DNA of 35,244 nucleotides from Proteobacteria bacterium UBA6908 (GTDB lineage Bacteria; Pseudomonadota; Gammaproteobacteria; Acidiferrobacterales; UBA6901): NCBI GenBank assembly GCA_002451085.1, contig DKBE01000026.1, positions 1-35,244 of the forward strand. The letters run 5' to 3'. Position 1 is the stretch's first letter. Each line of letters starts with the position of its first letter. Shown here in pieces: positions 23,677 through 34,500 of the stretch. The notes under the pieces were generated by a model that saw only the letters and a list, made by a program, of their open reading frames with translations, did not search any database and was not told where the DNA came from. The translations under genes were made by a program, and so were the position numbers.

Positions 23677-26004
23677 TCAATCCCTTGGGGGTGGCGGTGG
23701 CGCAAGCACTTCACGATTGCCATTTGACTGCATCGGCCCGACCACGCCGGCCTTCTCCATCTCTTCGATGAGGCGCGCCGCACGGTTGTAGCCAATGCGC
23801 AGGCGTCGTTGCACCCCGGAAATCGAGGCGCGACGGGTTTCAGTGACAATCTTGAGGGCTTCATCATAGAGCGGGTCGTTTTCACCATCTCCGGCTTCAC
23901 TGCCGACGCCGGCAATGCCGGCGAGCCCCGGCACGGCGGCCATGCCCGCGGCTTCAGCCTCACCGGTGAGAATGCTGTCGTCATAGGCCGGCTTGCCGCT
24001 GCGTTTGAGGAAGCTGACCACCTTGTGGACTTCGCTGTCCGAGACAAAGGCGCCATGCACGCGCTGCGGCAGCCCGGTGCCGGGCGTCAGGAACAGCATG
24101 TCGCCTTGCCCGAGCAGTTGCTCGGCACCCATCTGGTCAAGAATGGTGCGTGAGTCAACGCGCGCCGAAACCTGGAATGCCACGCGCGCCGGGATGTTGG
24201 CTTTGATCAAACCGGTGATCACGTCCACCGACGGCCGCTGGGTCGCGACAATCAGGTGCAAACCGGCCGCGCGGGCCTTTTGCGCAAGCCGGGCAATCAG
24301 TTCCTCGACTTTCTTGCCAACCACCATCATTAGGTCGGCGAGTTCGTCGATCAGGATTACGATGTACGGCAGCGGCGTGAGTTCCGGAACCTTGTCGTCG
24401 TCACCCTGCACCTTGTAGAGCGGGTCAAGTATCGGCTTGCCGGCCTTGTCGGCGTCGCGCACCTTGGCGTTGTAACCGGAGATATTGCGCACACCGAGCG
24501 CGGCCATCAGCCGGTAACGTCGCTCCATTTCGATGATCGCCCAGCGCAGCGCATTGGCCGCCTGCTTCATGTCGGTCACAACCGGGGCCAGCAGGTGCGG
24601 TATGCCTTCGTACACCGCAAGTTCCAGCATCTTGGGGTCGACCATGATCAGCCGCACCTGTTCGGGCGGAGCCTTGTACACCATGCTCAGGATTAGGGCA
24701 TTGATGCACACCGACTTGCCGGATCCGGTTGTACCGGCGATCAGCAGGTGCGGCATCTTGGCGAGATCCACGATCACCGGCGCCCCGCCGATGTCCTTGC
24801 CAAGTGCCAGGGCCAGCGGCGAATGCACTTCGTCATAGGCCTGCGACGACAGTACATCGCTCAGCCGCACAGTCTCGCGATTCTCGTTGGGGATCTCGAT
24901 GCCGACCGTGGACTTGCCGGGAATGTTCTCGACCACGCGCAAACTGATCACCGAGAGCGCGCGTGCCAGATCGCGCGCGAGGTTGGTAATCTGGCTGGCC
25001 TTCACGCCCGGAGCCGGATCGATCTCAAATCGCGTGATCACCGGGCCGGGATGCACGGCCACGACCTGCGCCTCGATGTCGAAATCGAGCAGCTTCTTTT
25101 CCAGCAATCGCGACAGGGTTTCGAGAGTCTCCTTGTTGTAGGCAACTTTTGAAGCCTCGGCCGGATCGAGCAGCTTCAGCGGTGGCAGCTCGCCGGAACC
25201 GGCCGGCACCTCGAATAATGGCACCTGTTTCTCGCGCTCCACGCGCTCGCTTTTCTGTACTGGTTTGATTACCGGTTCGATACGCGGCGGCGCATGTTTC
25301 TCGAGCACCTTTTTTTCTTCGGCCACGGTTTCGCGGCGCTTTTGCTTGGCACGCAGGCCAATGAGATAGTCCACGCCGGCAGAAGCCTGCTGATAACTCC
25401 ATTGATAGAGCCAGATTCCCCACTTGCCGGTCGCGTCCATGAGCTTGAGCCACGACAATCCGGTAAACAGGGTGACGCCGGCGAAGAACACTGCCAGCAG
25501 AAAAATGGTGGCGCCGACAAAGCTGAACGGTCCGGCCAGGCCCTTCCCGGCCCAGTCGCCGAGCACGCCACCGCTGGTAAACGGCAGGTTTGTACTCGCG
25601 GCAAAGTGCAGTCCCGCCAAACCACCGGCACCAAGCACCGTGAACACGAATCCCGTTACAACCAGAGCGGTAATACGTGCATCGCGCGGACCGGCACTTT
25701 TACGGTTGAGAAACACTCGCGCCGTGGCTACTCCCGCGAGCACCGGGAAGATGAAGGCCACATAGCCGAACAGGTGCAGCAGGACGTCGGCCAGCCAGGC
25801 GCCGGCACGTCCGCCGAGGTTCTGAATCGGGCCGGGAACACCACTATGCGACCAGCCAGGGTCGACCGAATGGTAGGTCCACAGCGAAACCAGCAAGTAG
25901 ACGGTGATAGCGGTGAGGACATACAGGCCTGCCTCACGAACAAGGCGCAGGACTTTCGGGGCCAGGGGCGGCCGCGGTTCGCGTTTCCAGGTTGCCTGGG
26001 CCAC
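23677..26004 (-). CDS. ftsK: DNA translocase FtsK
   Basis: FtsK is a septal DNA pump that clears chromosome termini and activates XerCD at dif. I start at the GTG at 26004, because GAGGAG lies 4 nt upstream, giving 775 residues. A TTG four codons earlier overlaps that ribosome site. The N-terminus has about four membrane helices (roughly 25-190). A short linker follows, much shorter than in the 1329-residue E. coli protein, and then the motor with Walker A in [13 protein letters not shown] (about 423-435) and Walker B in [12 protein letters not shown] (about 547). The C-terminal gamma domain ([38 protein letters not shown]) recognises KOPS sites. A proline run ends the protein. Confidence 0.96.
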   Translation of the reverse strand: MAQATWKREPRPPLAPKVLRLVREAGLYVLTAITVYLLVSLWTYHSVDPGWSHSGVPGPIQNLGGRAGAWLADVLLHLFGYVAFIFPVLAGVATARVFLNRKSAGPRDARITALVVTGFVFTVLGAGGLAGLHFAASTNLPFTSGGVLGDWAGKGLAGPFSFVGATIFLLAVFFAGVTLFTGLSWLKLMDATGKWGIWLYQWSYQQASAGVDYLIGLRAKQKRRETVAEEKKVLEKHAPPRIEPVIKPVQKSERVEREKQVPLFEVPAGSGELPPLKLLDPAEASKVAYNKETLETLSRLLEKKLLDFDIEAQVVAVHPGPVITRFEIDPAPGVKASQITNLARDLARALSVISLRVVENIPGKSTVGIEIPNENRETVRLSDVLSSQAYDEVHSPLALALGKDIGGAPVIVDLAKMPHLLIAGTTGSGKSVCINALILSMVYKAPPEQVRLIMVDPKMLELAVYEGIPHLLAPVVTDMKQAANALRWAIIEMERRYRLMAALGVRNISGYNAKVRDADKAGKPILDPLYKVQGDDDKVPELTPLPYIVILIDELADLMMVVGKKVEELIARLAQKARAAGLHLIVATQRPSVDVITGLIKANIPARVAFQVSARVDSRTILDQMGAEQLLGQGDMLFLTPGTGLPQRVHGAFVSDSEVHKVVSFLKRSGKPAYDDSILTGEAEAAGMAAVPGLAGIAGVGSEAGDGENDPLYDEALKIVTETRRASISGVQRRLRIGYNRAARLIEEMEKAGVVGPMQSNGNREVLAPPPPPRD

Positions 26005-26008
26005 AACA

Positions 26009-26014
26009 CTCCTC
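26009..26014 (-). promoter_or_regulatory. ribosome-binding site deciding the ftsK start
   Basis: GAGGAG on the minus strand lies 4 nt before the GTG at 26004 and overlaps the upstream in-frame TTG at 26016. It therefore supports the GTG as the true ftsK start, although the spacing is short. Confidence 0.6.
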
Positions 26015-26078
26015 AAAAAGATGGGATAACTGCCCGCGTATTATCGCCTTTTTGCCGGAAATAGGCCACGACCCCGAC

Positions 26079-27149
26079 CTAGATCCCGGGCAGGGCTGCC
26101 GCCACAGCCGGATGCACAATCTTCCCGTTCTGAACATTGATTCCGCTGCGTAGTCTCGAATCCTGCTCCCAGCCGGGCTGGGTCAGCTGGGTGACATACG
26201 GTGCGATGGCGCCGGACAACGCCTGACTGGCGCTGCGTGGCACAGCTCCCGGCATGTTGGTCACGCCGAAGTGAATCACCCCTTCCTCGACATAGGTCGG
26301 GTTGCGGTAATCGGTCGGCCGGATGGTTTCAATGCATCCTCCCTGGTCAATGGAGATATCAACAATGACCGAACCGGGTCTCATGGTCTTGACCATGTCG
26401 CGGTCCACGAGATGCGGAGCCCGCGCACCCGGAATGAGCACCGCCCCCACCAGCAGGTCGGCGCTACGAACGGCAGAGGCGATGGCACCATGATAGGAAT
26501 GCAAAGCAGTAACGTTGGCGCCCAGGGCACGCATGCGCGCCAGGCTGTCGCGCGAGCGAGCGAATACCGTCACATCCGCACCGAGGGCGGCCGCGGCGGC
26601 GGCCGCGGCACCGCCAGCCTCCCCGGCACCCAGCACCACTACATGCCCGCGCTCCGCACCGGGCAGGCCACCGAGCAACACGCCGCGTCCGCCCATGGGC
26701 TGATGCAACAGGTGGGCACCGATCTGGATCGCCAGGCGTCCGGCAATCTCGCTCATCGGCGCCAGGAGCGGCAGGTGTCCGCGCGCTTCGACGGTCTCAA
26801 AGGCCACAGCCGTCAGACCCTTTTTTTTCAGTACCCGGGCCAGTTCCGGCACCGCTGCCAGATGCAGGTAGGAAAACAGCACATGATCAGCGCGCAGCCA
26901 TTCAAATTCGGCGGCAATGGGTTCCTTGACCTTCACCACCAGTTGCGCGCGGCCATAGAGCGCTGCGGCATCCGGCTGGATCTGAACGCCTTCCGAGACA
27001 TACTGACTGTCCGGGTATCCCGACAACAGGCCGGCACCGGCCTGAACGAGCACCTCATGTCCAGCTCGCGCCAGTTCGCCAGCGGCTTCCGGCACCAATG
27101 CGACGCGCCCTTCAAGTGGCTTTATTTCTTTTGGGATCCCGATTCGCAT
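26079..27149 (-). CDS. ald: alanine dehydrogenase
   Basis: Ald converts L-alanine and NAD+ to pyruvate, ammonia and NADH, and the reverse. The 356-residue protein has the family opening MRIGIPKEIKPLEGRVALVP with substrate-binding R15, K75 in VKVKEP and H96 in FSYLHLA. These numbers equal those of characterised alanine dehydrogenases. MSEIAGRLA follows, then the dinucleotide loop VVLGAGEAGG (171-180) leading into a run of nine alanines, and the catalytic aspartate in VIVDISIDQGG. AGGAG lies about 7 nt before the ATG. It diverges from trxB across a short promoter region. In E. coli the trxB-ftsK interval holds lrp instead. The run of alanine codons makes a very GC-rich, self-complementary patch near 26587-26613. 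Confidence 0.95.
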   Translation of the reverse strand: MRIGIPKEIKPLEGRVALVPEAAGELARAGHEVLVQAGAGLLSGYPDSQYVSEGVQIQPDAAALYGRAQLVVKVKEPIAAEFEWLRADHVLFSYLHLAAVPELARVLKKKGLTAVAFETVEARGHLPLLAPMSEIAGRLAIQIGAHLLHQPMGGRGVLLGGLPGAERGHVVVLGAGEAGGAAAAAAAALGADVTVFARSRDSLARMRALGANVTALHSYHGAIASAVRSADLLVGAVLIPGARAPHLVDRDMVKTMRPGSVIVDISIDQGGCIETIRPTDYRNPTYVEEGVIHFGVTNMPGAVPRSASQALSGAIAPYVTQLTQPGWEQDSRLRSGINVQNGKIVHPAVAAALPGI

Positions 27150-27186
27150 ACAAAGTCTCCTGAAATGGCTAGGCCCAAGAATATCA

Positions 27187-28189
<1,003 letters not shown>

Positions 28190-28243
28190 TGGCCGGGCTC
28201 AAGTGCCACATGCGGACCGCTGCCGTGGGACTGAATACCTGTC

Positions 28244-28990
28244 ATGACTGAAACGCTCGATCCGCTTGCCTGGATCGCCATGGCCGGTATTCTGCTGCTG
28301 GCCTATTTCATCCGCGGCATTTCCGGTTTCGGATCGGGCCTGGTGTCGGTGCCATTGCTGGCGCACTTCCTGCCGCTGACGTTCGTGGTGCCACTCATTC
28401 TCATGACCGACTTCAGCTCGTCGCTGATGCTGGGTCGTCACACCAGACAACAGATGCGCTGGGACGAGCTGCGGCCACTGCTGCCGTTCGGTCTGGTGGG
28501 TGTGGTGGCCGGGGCCACACTGCTGCTCAATCTGCCGCGTACTCCCCTGCTTGCCACCCTTGGCGCCCTGGTGTTGGTATTCGGAATCCGCAATCTGCTG
28601 GCCTGGCACGGTACCCGAACGGTGTCGCGCGCCTGGGCGGTTCCGGCCGGTCTGGTCGGCGGCACCATCAGCGCCCTGTTCGGCACCGGCGGGCCACCGT
28701 ATGTCATTTACCTGAACCATCGCCTGCATGACAAAAGCGAATTGCGCGCCACGTTCAATGGTCTGTTTCTGGTGGAAGGCGGTTCACGCCTGCTGCTGTT
28801 TGCCGCGCTCGGCCTGCTGGCCGGTACGACCCTGTGGCTGGCGCTACTGCTGGCCCTGCCGCTGGTGGCCACGGGTCTGGCCCTCGGGCACCGGATACAT
28901 CTGGGCCTGACCTCCGCGCAAATGCAGCGCGCCATCGGTGCCCTGTTGCTGGTGAGTGGCGGTTCCCTACTGTGGCGTGCCTGGGCCTGA
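28244..28990 (+). CDS. TauE/SafE family anion transporter (candidate sulfite exporter)
   Basis: This is an integral membrane protein of 248 residues with about eight hydrophobic segments and the two glycine-rich half-repeats of the TauE/SafE (DUF81) family: FIRGISGFGSGLVSVPLL (about 26-43) and GTISALFGTGGPPYVIYL (about 142-159). Characterised relatives export sulfite, sulfoacetate or other organosulfur anions, and many remain unassigned. rDsr releases sulfite in the cytoplasm, so sulfite export is an attractive role, but the gene is 18 kb from the dsr block and substrate cannot be read from sequence. It follows trxB by 54 nt on the same strand and may be cotranscribed. No clear ribosome site precedes the ATG. 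Confidence 0.88.
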   Translation: MTETLDPLAWIAMAGILLLAYFIRGISGFGSGLVSVPLLAHFLPLTFVVPLILMTDFSSSLMLGRHTRQQMRWDELRPLLPFGLVGVVAGATLLLNLPRTPLLATLGALVLVFGIRNLLAWHGTRTVSRAWAVPAGLVGGTISALFGTGGPPYVIYLNHRLHDKSELRATFNGLFLVEGGSRLLLFAALGLLAGTTLWLALLLALPLVATGLALGHRIHLGLTSAQMQRAIGALLLVSGGSLLWRAWA

Positions 28991-29024
28991 TCGTAACGAG
29001 CCGATCGTCCGTCATGGCCTCGAG

Positions 29025-29053
29025 TTGTAATTTACGGCACGGCCACGCATATT
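29025..29053 (+). promoter_or_regulatory. candidate promoter of the Smr-domain gene
   Basis: TTGTAA (29025-29030) and CATATT (29048-29053) are separated by 17 nt, each with four of six consensus matches, ending 31 nt before the ATG. It is plausible by spacing only. Confidence 0.35.
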
Positions 29054-29084
29054 CAGAAGGTCTATACCGCGGCCAGCAATCCCC

Positions 29085-29621
29085 ATGTCCTCCGAGAATG
29101 GCGACAACGATGATCCTGAACTGTTTCGCAAGGCCGCGCACGGCGCTCGCCCGCTGAAACAGGATCGTCGCGGTCCGCATCGCACCCGACGCAAACCGGT
29201 TCCACAGCAACGCCTGCGTGACGAGCAGGAGGTGGTCGCCAGCCTGCTGTCGGACGAGTACCAGCCTGATCTGGAAACCGGTGAAGAGCTGCTGTTCGTG
29301 CGCGGCGGGCTCCAGCAGCGCGTGCTGCGCAAGTTCCGGCGCGGCCAGTTCACCATCGAAGCCGAACTCGACCTGCACGGCTACACCGTCCCCGAGGCAC
29401 GTGAAGCACTAAGCCAGTTTCTGCGCGAAGTCACGCTGGCTGGCAAGCGCTGTGTGCGCATCATTCATGGCAAGGGCCTGGGCGCGGCCGGCAAGCTGCC
29501 GGTGCTGAAAGTAAAAGTGAATGCCTGGCTGCGCCAGAAGGATGCGGTACTGGCGTTCTGCTCGGCACGTCCGCAGGATGGCGGAACCGGTGCGGTTTAC
29601 GTGCTGTTGAAGCGGGGGTAG
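29085..29621 (+). CDS. Smr-domain protein
   Basis: This is a 178-residue protein with a basic, low-complexity N-terminal part (about 1-85, rich in Arg, Asp and Gln) and a C-terminal Smr (small MutS-related) domain. The Smr motifs are LDLHGYTVPEAREAL, IIHGKGLGAAGKLPVLK and the ending GGTGAVYVLLKRG. Free-standing Smr proteins of this size in Proteobacteria (SmrA/SmrB, YdaL/YfcN) have nicking endonuclease or RNA-cleaving activity. SmrB acts at collided ribosomes in E. coli. I cannot separate SmrA from SmrB by eye. It converges on ispF with only six bases between the stops. No clear ribosome site is seen. Confidence 0.9.
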   Translation: MSSENGDNDDPELFRKAAHGARPLKQDRRGPHRTRRKPVPQQRLRDEQEVVASLLSDEYQPDLETGEELLFVRGGLQQRVLRKFRRGQFTIEAELDLHGYTVPEAREALSQFLREVTLAGKRCVRIIHGKGLGAAGKLPVLKVKVNAWLRQKDAVLAFCSARPQDGGTGAVYVLLKRG

Positions 29622-29627
29622 CCAGCG

Positions 29628-30119
29628 TTAATCGCCGGTGGTATCGACCACGCGACTGAGCAGCACGACCGCGTGGGCGGCAATCCCCTCCTCACGCCCG
29701 GCGAACCCGAGTCGCTCGGTGGTCGTGGCCTTCACGTTAACCTGCTCTGGCGCGATGTCGAGATCTGCCGCCAGATGGGTAATCATCTGCGGTATATAGC
29801 TGGCCAGTTTCGGCGCCTGGGCCACGATGGTGCTGTCCAGGTTCTCCACCCACCAGCCCTGCGCTTCCAGCTTGATTTTTACTTCTCGCAGCAGCTTCCG
29901 GCTGTCGACGCCTTTATATCGTGAGTCCGTGTCGGGAAAATGGCGGCCGAGATCGCCAAGCCCCGCGGCACCCAGACAGGCATCACAGATCGCATGGATC
30001 AGCACGTCGGCATCGGAATGACCTTCCAGTCCCTTGGCATGCGAAATCTTCACGCCTCCCAGGATCAGGTCGCGACCCGAGACCAGCGCATGCACGTCAT
30101 AGCCATGTCCGACTCTCAT
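29628..30119 (-). CDS. ispF: 2-C-methyl-D-erythritol 2,4-cyclodiphosphate synthase
   Basis: IspF closes the cyclodiphosphate ring in the MEP isoprenoid pathway. The 163-residue product has the zinc ligands D8 and H10 in [12 protein letters not shown] and H42 in [16 protein letters not shown], the hydrophobic-cavity region [16 protein letters not shown], and [25 protein letters not shown] near the end. Size is standard (about 160). It overlaps ispD by ATGA and is the end of a carD-ispD-ispF unit on the minus strand. Confidence 0.97.
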   Translation of the reverse strand: MRVGHGYDVHALVSGRDLILGGVKISHAKGLEGHSDADVLIHAICDACLGAAGLGDLGRHFPDTDSRYKGVDSRKLLREVKIKLEAQGWWVENLDSTIVAQAPKLASYIPQMITHLAADLDIAPEQVNVKATTTERLGFAGREEGIAAHAVVLLSRVVDTTGD

Positions 30120-30841
30120 GCGAGCTGTTTCTCCCGTTCCTGTTCACGCAGATAAAGTTCGGCCAAGGCGAGGTCGTCCGGTACCGTAATTTTGATGTTG
30201 TCGGCATGGCCGTGAACCAGCCGCGGCCGGGCACCATCGTACTCCATGGCCGACGCTTCGTCGGTAATTTCCACGCCGTCGTGCATGGCCTTCTCGAGCG
30301 CGGCAGTCAAGGCTCCGAGCCGGAAGACCTGCGGAGTCAGGGCACGCCACAGCATGGCACGCGGGATGGTTTCCTCGACACAACCATTGTGATCGGCACG
30401 TTTGACGGTGTCACTGATCGGCAGCGCCAGCAGCCCACCATCGGCATGGCCGGCGATATCCGCCAACAGAGCGTCGATGTCGGCATGCCGCAGGCACGGA
30501 CGCGCGGCATCATGCACCATGACCCAATCGTCAGGACGGGCATGCACGGACAGCGCCTGCAGGCCGTGCAGTACGGTATCCGCGCGCTCGGCGCCACCCA
30601 CATACGTGTTCAGCAATTTGGGAATGGGGCTGGCCAAGGTTGGCCAATACACGTCGTCTGCGGCAATGCCCACCAGCATGCCGCGCAGACGCGGATAGCT
30701 GCCGAGACGCTCAAGGGTGCGTTCCAGAATCGTGCGGCCGCGCACGGAGAGATACTGCTTGGGACGATCGGCGCGCATGCGCGAACCGCCGCCAGCGGCC
30801 GGCACCACAGCCCAGACCGCAGGAGGTGAAGGGCTGGCCAA
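30116..30841 (-). CDS. ispD: 2-C-methyl-D-erythritol 4-phosphate cytidylyltransferase
   Basis: IspD transfers CMP to methylerythritol phosphate, two steps before IspF. The 241-residue product has the nucleotide-binding start [20 protein letters not shown] (9-28, with the conserved lysine at its end), [14 protein letters not shown] and the C-terminal [18 protein letters not shown] place the start at TTG 30841 because the conserved first strand begins within ten residues and no ATG lies between. No good ribosome site precedes it, so a GTG just inside is possible but would cut the first strand. It lies 11 nt after carD. Confidence 0.93.
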   Translation of the reverse strand: MASPSPPAVWAVVPAAGGGSRMRADRPKQYLSVRGRTILERTLERLGSYPRLRGMLVGIAADDVYWPTLASPIPKLLNTYVGGAERADTVLHGLQALSVHARPDDWVMVHDAARPCLRHADIDALLADIAGHADGGLLALPISDTVKRADHNGCVEETIPRAMLWRALTPQVFRLGALTAALEKAMHDGVEITDEASAMEYDGARPRLVHGHADNIKITVPDDLALAELYLREQEREKQLA

Positions 30842-30852
30842 GGGCCGAGTGG

Positions 30853-31359
30853 TCAGGCGGCGACGCCGACCTGCTCGCGGATCCGGCTGATCGCGTCTTC
30901 CGGCGTGATGCCGGTGGCCACGGCCACTTCCCGAGCGAGATGATTACAGCCGGTTTGCAGCAGGCGGATTTCCTCGAACGACAGACTGCTGGTCATCTTC
31001 CAGCGCAACAGGTCGCGCACCACGGCGCCAATTTCCATACAGGAACCGTAATTCACTTTGCGCGACAGTTCACGTGCGCGTTCAGCGGGATTGCCGGCCG
31101 TCGAGCGGCGATTGCTCGACTCCGCCAGCACCTTGTAAAGATCCTTGGGTTTCTTCCCATCGAGCAACGGCCGGATGCCGTTCTTGTCGATGTTGGCTTT
31201 CGGCACCTTGATGGTGGCGCCGCTTTCGAGAATGCGGATGACGTAGCAGCACTCCTGCTTGCCCGTCAGAAAAACGTCTTCTTTGCCTTCAATTAAACCC
31301 ACCCCGGCTGACGGATAAAATACTGCATCCCCAACCTTGAAACCGGCTTTCCGACGCAT
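30853..31359 (-). CDS. CarD-like transcriptional regulator
   Basis: CarD-family proteins bind the RNA polymerase beta subunit through an N-terminal Tudor-like domain (RID) shared with Mfd and stabilise open promoter complexes. The 168-residue protein has FKVGDAVFYPSAGVGLIEG (7-25), the typical RID opening, and an all-helical C-terminal part (about 65-165) with RARELSRKVNYGS and EIRLLQTGCNHLAREVAVA. Two adjacent cysteines (CCY, near 37-38) are unusual but not interpretable. GGGAGGGG at 31364-31371 precedes the ATG by 4 nt. A TTGACA -35 lies upstream. It heads a unit with ispD and ispF, and is divergent from mfd, which has its own RID. Confidence 0.93.
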   Translation of the reverse strand: MRRKAGFKVGDAVFYPSAGVGLIEGKEDVFLTGKQECCYVIRILESGATIKVPKANIDKNGIRPLLDGKKPKDLYKVLAESSNRRSTAGNPAERARELSRKVNYGSCMEIGAVVRDLLRWKMTSSLSFEEIRLLQTGCNHLAREVAVATGITPEDAISRIREQVGVAA

Positions 31360-31402
31360 CCTGCCCCTCCCGATATTTCTAGTTTAGATATCACCCGTAA
31401 CC

Positions 31403-31432
31403 ATTTGAACAATTAAACTAACCAGTTGTCAA
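31403..31432 (-). promoter_or_regulatory. candidate carD promoter
   Basis: On the minus strand a perfect TTGACA (31432-31427) is followed after 18 nt by TCAAAT (31408-31403), a four-of-six match to the -10. It reads towards carD, 44 nt before its ATG. An inverted repeat AACCAG...CTGGTT covers the -35. Confidence 0.5.
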
Positions 31433-31471
31433 TTACTGGTTTATCTGGCCTGGTCCCGGGCGTCGACCAGG
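31420..31471. repeat. two neighbouring inverted repeats in the carD-mfd gap
   Basis: AACCAG (31420-31425) pairs with CTGGTT (31436-31441) around 10 nt, and CCTGGTC (31449-31455) pairs with GACCAGG (31465-31471) around 9 nt. Both share the core ACCAG/CTGGT. They lie in the divergent promoter region, so they could be operator half-sites or leader hairpins for mfd. No T run follows either one. Confidence 0.45.
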
Positions 31472-31527
31472 ATTGATCGGCTACAATACCGCCCCCAAAC
31501 CCATCCAGATGCCCGTAGGCCCTGCCG

Positions 31528-34500
31528 TTGAATTCGCCCCCTGATCTGCCTCAACCGGCCGATCCATCGCCCCTGAAACCGGTCTGGCTGCCAAAGCCTG
31601 GCCATGAGACGGTCTGGAGCCACCTGCTCGGCTCCAGCCGTGGGCTGGCCATTGCCCAGGCGGCCAGGCTGCACCCCGGTCCGTTGCTGGTCGTGTGCCA
31701 GGATGCGCGCAGTGTCCAGCATCTGGATGACGAGCTGCACTTTTATCTTGGCGAGAACAACACCGTCCCGCTGTTGCCGTTCCCGGACTGGGAAAGCCTG
31801 CCGTACGACGCCTTTTCCCCGCATCCGGACATCATCTCCGAGCGGCTGCTGACCCTGTACCGGCTACCAGAACTCAAACAGGGCATCGTGCTCGTGGCCG
31901 CCACAACCCTCCAGCACCGTCTGGTGCCGCCGGCGTATGTTTCCGGCCATACGTTTCTGCTCGAAACTGGCCAGACCCTCAAAATCGAGGCTTTTCGCGC
32001 CCGCCTCTCCCAGGCCGGCTACCATGCTGTAGCCCAGGTGGTCGAACCCGGCGAATACGCCATCCGTGGCGGCCTGGTTGATGTCTATCCGGTCGGTGCC
32101 ACCACGCCCTATCGCCTCGACCTGTTTGGCGACACCATCGAAAGCATCCGGGTGTTTGACCCGGACACGCAGCGTTCCGGTGACCGCCTGACCGCCATGC
32201 GCCTGCTGCCGGCGCGCGAAGCACCGCTCAACGCGGAAGCGATTCAGCGCTTCCGCCAGTCCTACCGGGTTGAATTCGAGGGTGACCCGCAAAAGTCGAC
32301 GCTGTACCGCGAAGTCAGCAAGGGTGCCGCGCCAGCTGGCATCGAGTACTACCTGCCGTTGTTCTTTGAAACCACGGCAACCCTGTTCGATTACCTGCCG
32401 GACTCCACGCTGTGCGTGTTGGAAGACGGCCTGACGAACTCCATGGAAACCTTCTGGCGCGACACCGGCGAACGCTACCGGGTGTTGCGTACTGACCCGG
32501 AGCGGCCGATCCTCTCCCCGGCACGGCTGTTCCTGGAACCGGAGGTGCTGCAGTCCGCGCTGGATGGGTATCAGCGCATTCGGCTGTCTGTCATGACGAC
32601 AGATGGTGAACAAGCCAAAGATTCCGAAATTCATTTCGCCACGCGCCTGCCGCCGGTGTTGCCGGTCAATCCCAAGGCGGATGTACCGCATCTGGCCTTG
32701 TTCGATTGGCTGAACACCTTCGAGGGCCGTGTGCTGGTGGTGGCGGAAACCGCCGGCCGGCGCGAAGTGTTGCGGCGCCTGTTGTTCGACCACGGCTTCG
32801 AGCCGGTCGCCTGCGATAACTGGCAGGCTTTCCTGGATGGTGATATGCGGCTGGCACTCACCGACGCCGGCCTCGAGAAAGGCCTGCTGCTGGACACGCC
32901 GCATCTGGCCGTCGTCACCGAACCGCAACTCTATGGTGAACGCGCGGCCCAGCGCCGACGGCGGCGCGAATCAGCGCGCGATCTGTCGGCCATCATCCGC
33001 GATCTCGCCGAGCTGCATCTCAATGATCCGGTGGTGCATGAAAATCACGGCGTCGGCCGCTACCGCGGCTTGCAGATGCTGGATGTCGGTGACGGCCCAA
33101 CCGAATTCCTGACATTGGAATATCAGGATGGCGACAAGTTGTATGTGCCCGTCACCGACCTCGCCCGCATCAGTCGTTACACCGGCACCCATCCAGATCA
33201 GGCGCCGCTACACAAACTCGGCGGCGACGCCTGGGAAAAGGCCAAGCGCCGCGCACGCGAGAAGGCCTGGGACGCGGCGGTGGAATTACTGGAGGTGCAG
33301 GCGCTACGGGCCAGCCGCCCGGGACATGCATTTCCGACGCGCGACGAACACTATGAAGTGTTCAGTTCCGCCTTTCCGTTCGAGGAAACGCCGGACCAGG
33401 CACGGGTCATCGAGGAAGTGCTGGCCGACATGGAATCAGCCCGACCGATGGACCGGCTGGTGTGCGGCGATGTCGGCTTCGGCAAAACCGAGGTGGCACT
33501 GCGCGCCGCCTTTCAGGCCGTGCACGGCGGCAAGCAGGTCGCGGTACTGGTGCCCACCACCCTGCTCGCCCAGCAGCACTTCCAGAACTTCAGCGATCGC
33601 TTTGCTGATTTACCATTCCGCATCGAATTGCTATCACGCTTCCGCAGTGCCGGCGAACAGGCACGCGCCATCAGCCTGCTGGCCGGCGGTCAGGTGGATA
33701 TCGTCATCGGCACCCACCGGTTGCTGCAGGACGATGTGCGCTTCAAGCGGTTGGGGTTGGTGATCATCGACGAGGAGCACCGTTTCGGGGTGCGTCAGAA
33801 AGAACGACTGAAGAAACTGCGCAGTGAGGTGGACATCCTGACGCTCACCGCCACGCCGGTGCCGCGCACCCTGAACCTGGCATTGTCCGGGCTTCGCGAC
33901 GTGTCGCTGATCGGCACGCCACCACAGGCACGGCTGGCGATCAAGACCTTCGTCATGGAATGGAACGATGCCCTGCTTCGCGAAGCCTGTCTGCGCGAAA
34001 TCCGCCGCGGTGGCCAGGTGTTCTTCCTGCACAACGACGTCAGCTCCATGGACAAAATGAAGGAGCGGCTCACGGCGTTGGTGCCGGAAGCGGAGCTCCG
34101 CATCGCTCACGGCCAGATGCCGGAGCGTGAGCTGGAACGCACCATGCTCGACTTCTACCACCAGCGCTTCAATATCCTGCTGTGCAGCACGATTATCGAG
34201 ACCGGTATCGACATCCCGACTGCCAACACCATCATCATCGAGCGCGCCGACAAGTTTGGCCTCGCCCAGTTGCACCAGTTGCGCGGGCGGGTCGGGCGCT
34301 CGCACCACCGCGCCTATGCCTACCTGCTGATCCCGCCGCGCGCGGCACTGAGCGGCGATGCCCAGAAGCGCCTGGACGCGATCGCCACGCTTGAGGATCT
34401 GGGCGCCGGCTTTGCCCTGGCCTCGCACGACCTGGAAATCCGCGGCGCCGGTGAACTGCTGGGCGAGGCGCAGAGCGGCCAGATCGATGAGGTCGGTTAC

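Noticed and set aside
25294..26064. Long plus-strand open frame opposite ftsK
   Set aside because: It mirrors the membrane and linker region of FtsK, is very polar and repetitive, and has no recognisable fold.
26587..26613. Self-complementary GGCGGCCGCGGCGGCGGCC-type patch as a regulatory palindrome
   Set aside because: It is explained by a run of alanine codons in the nucleotide-binding region of ald.
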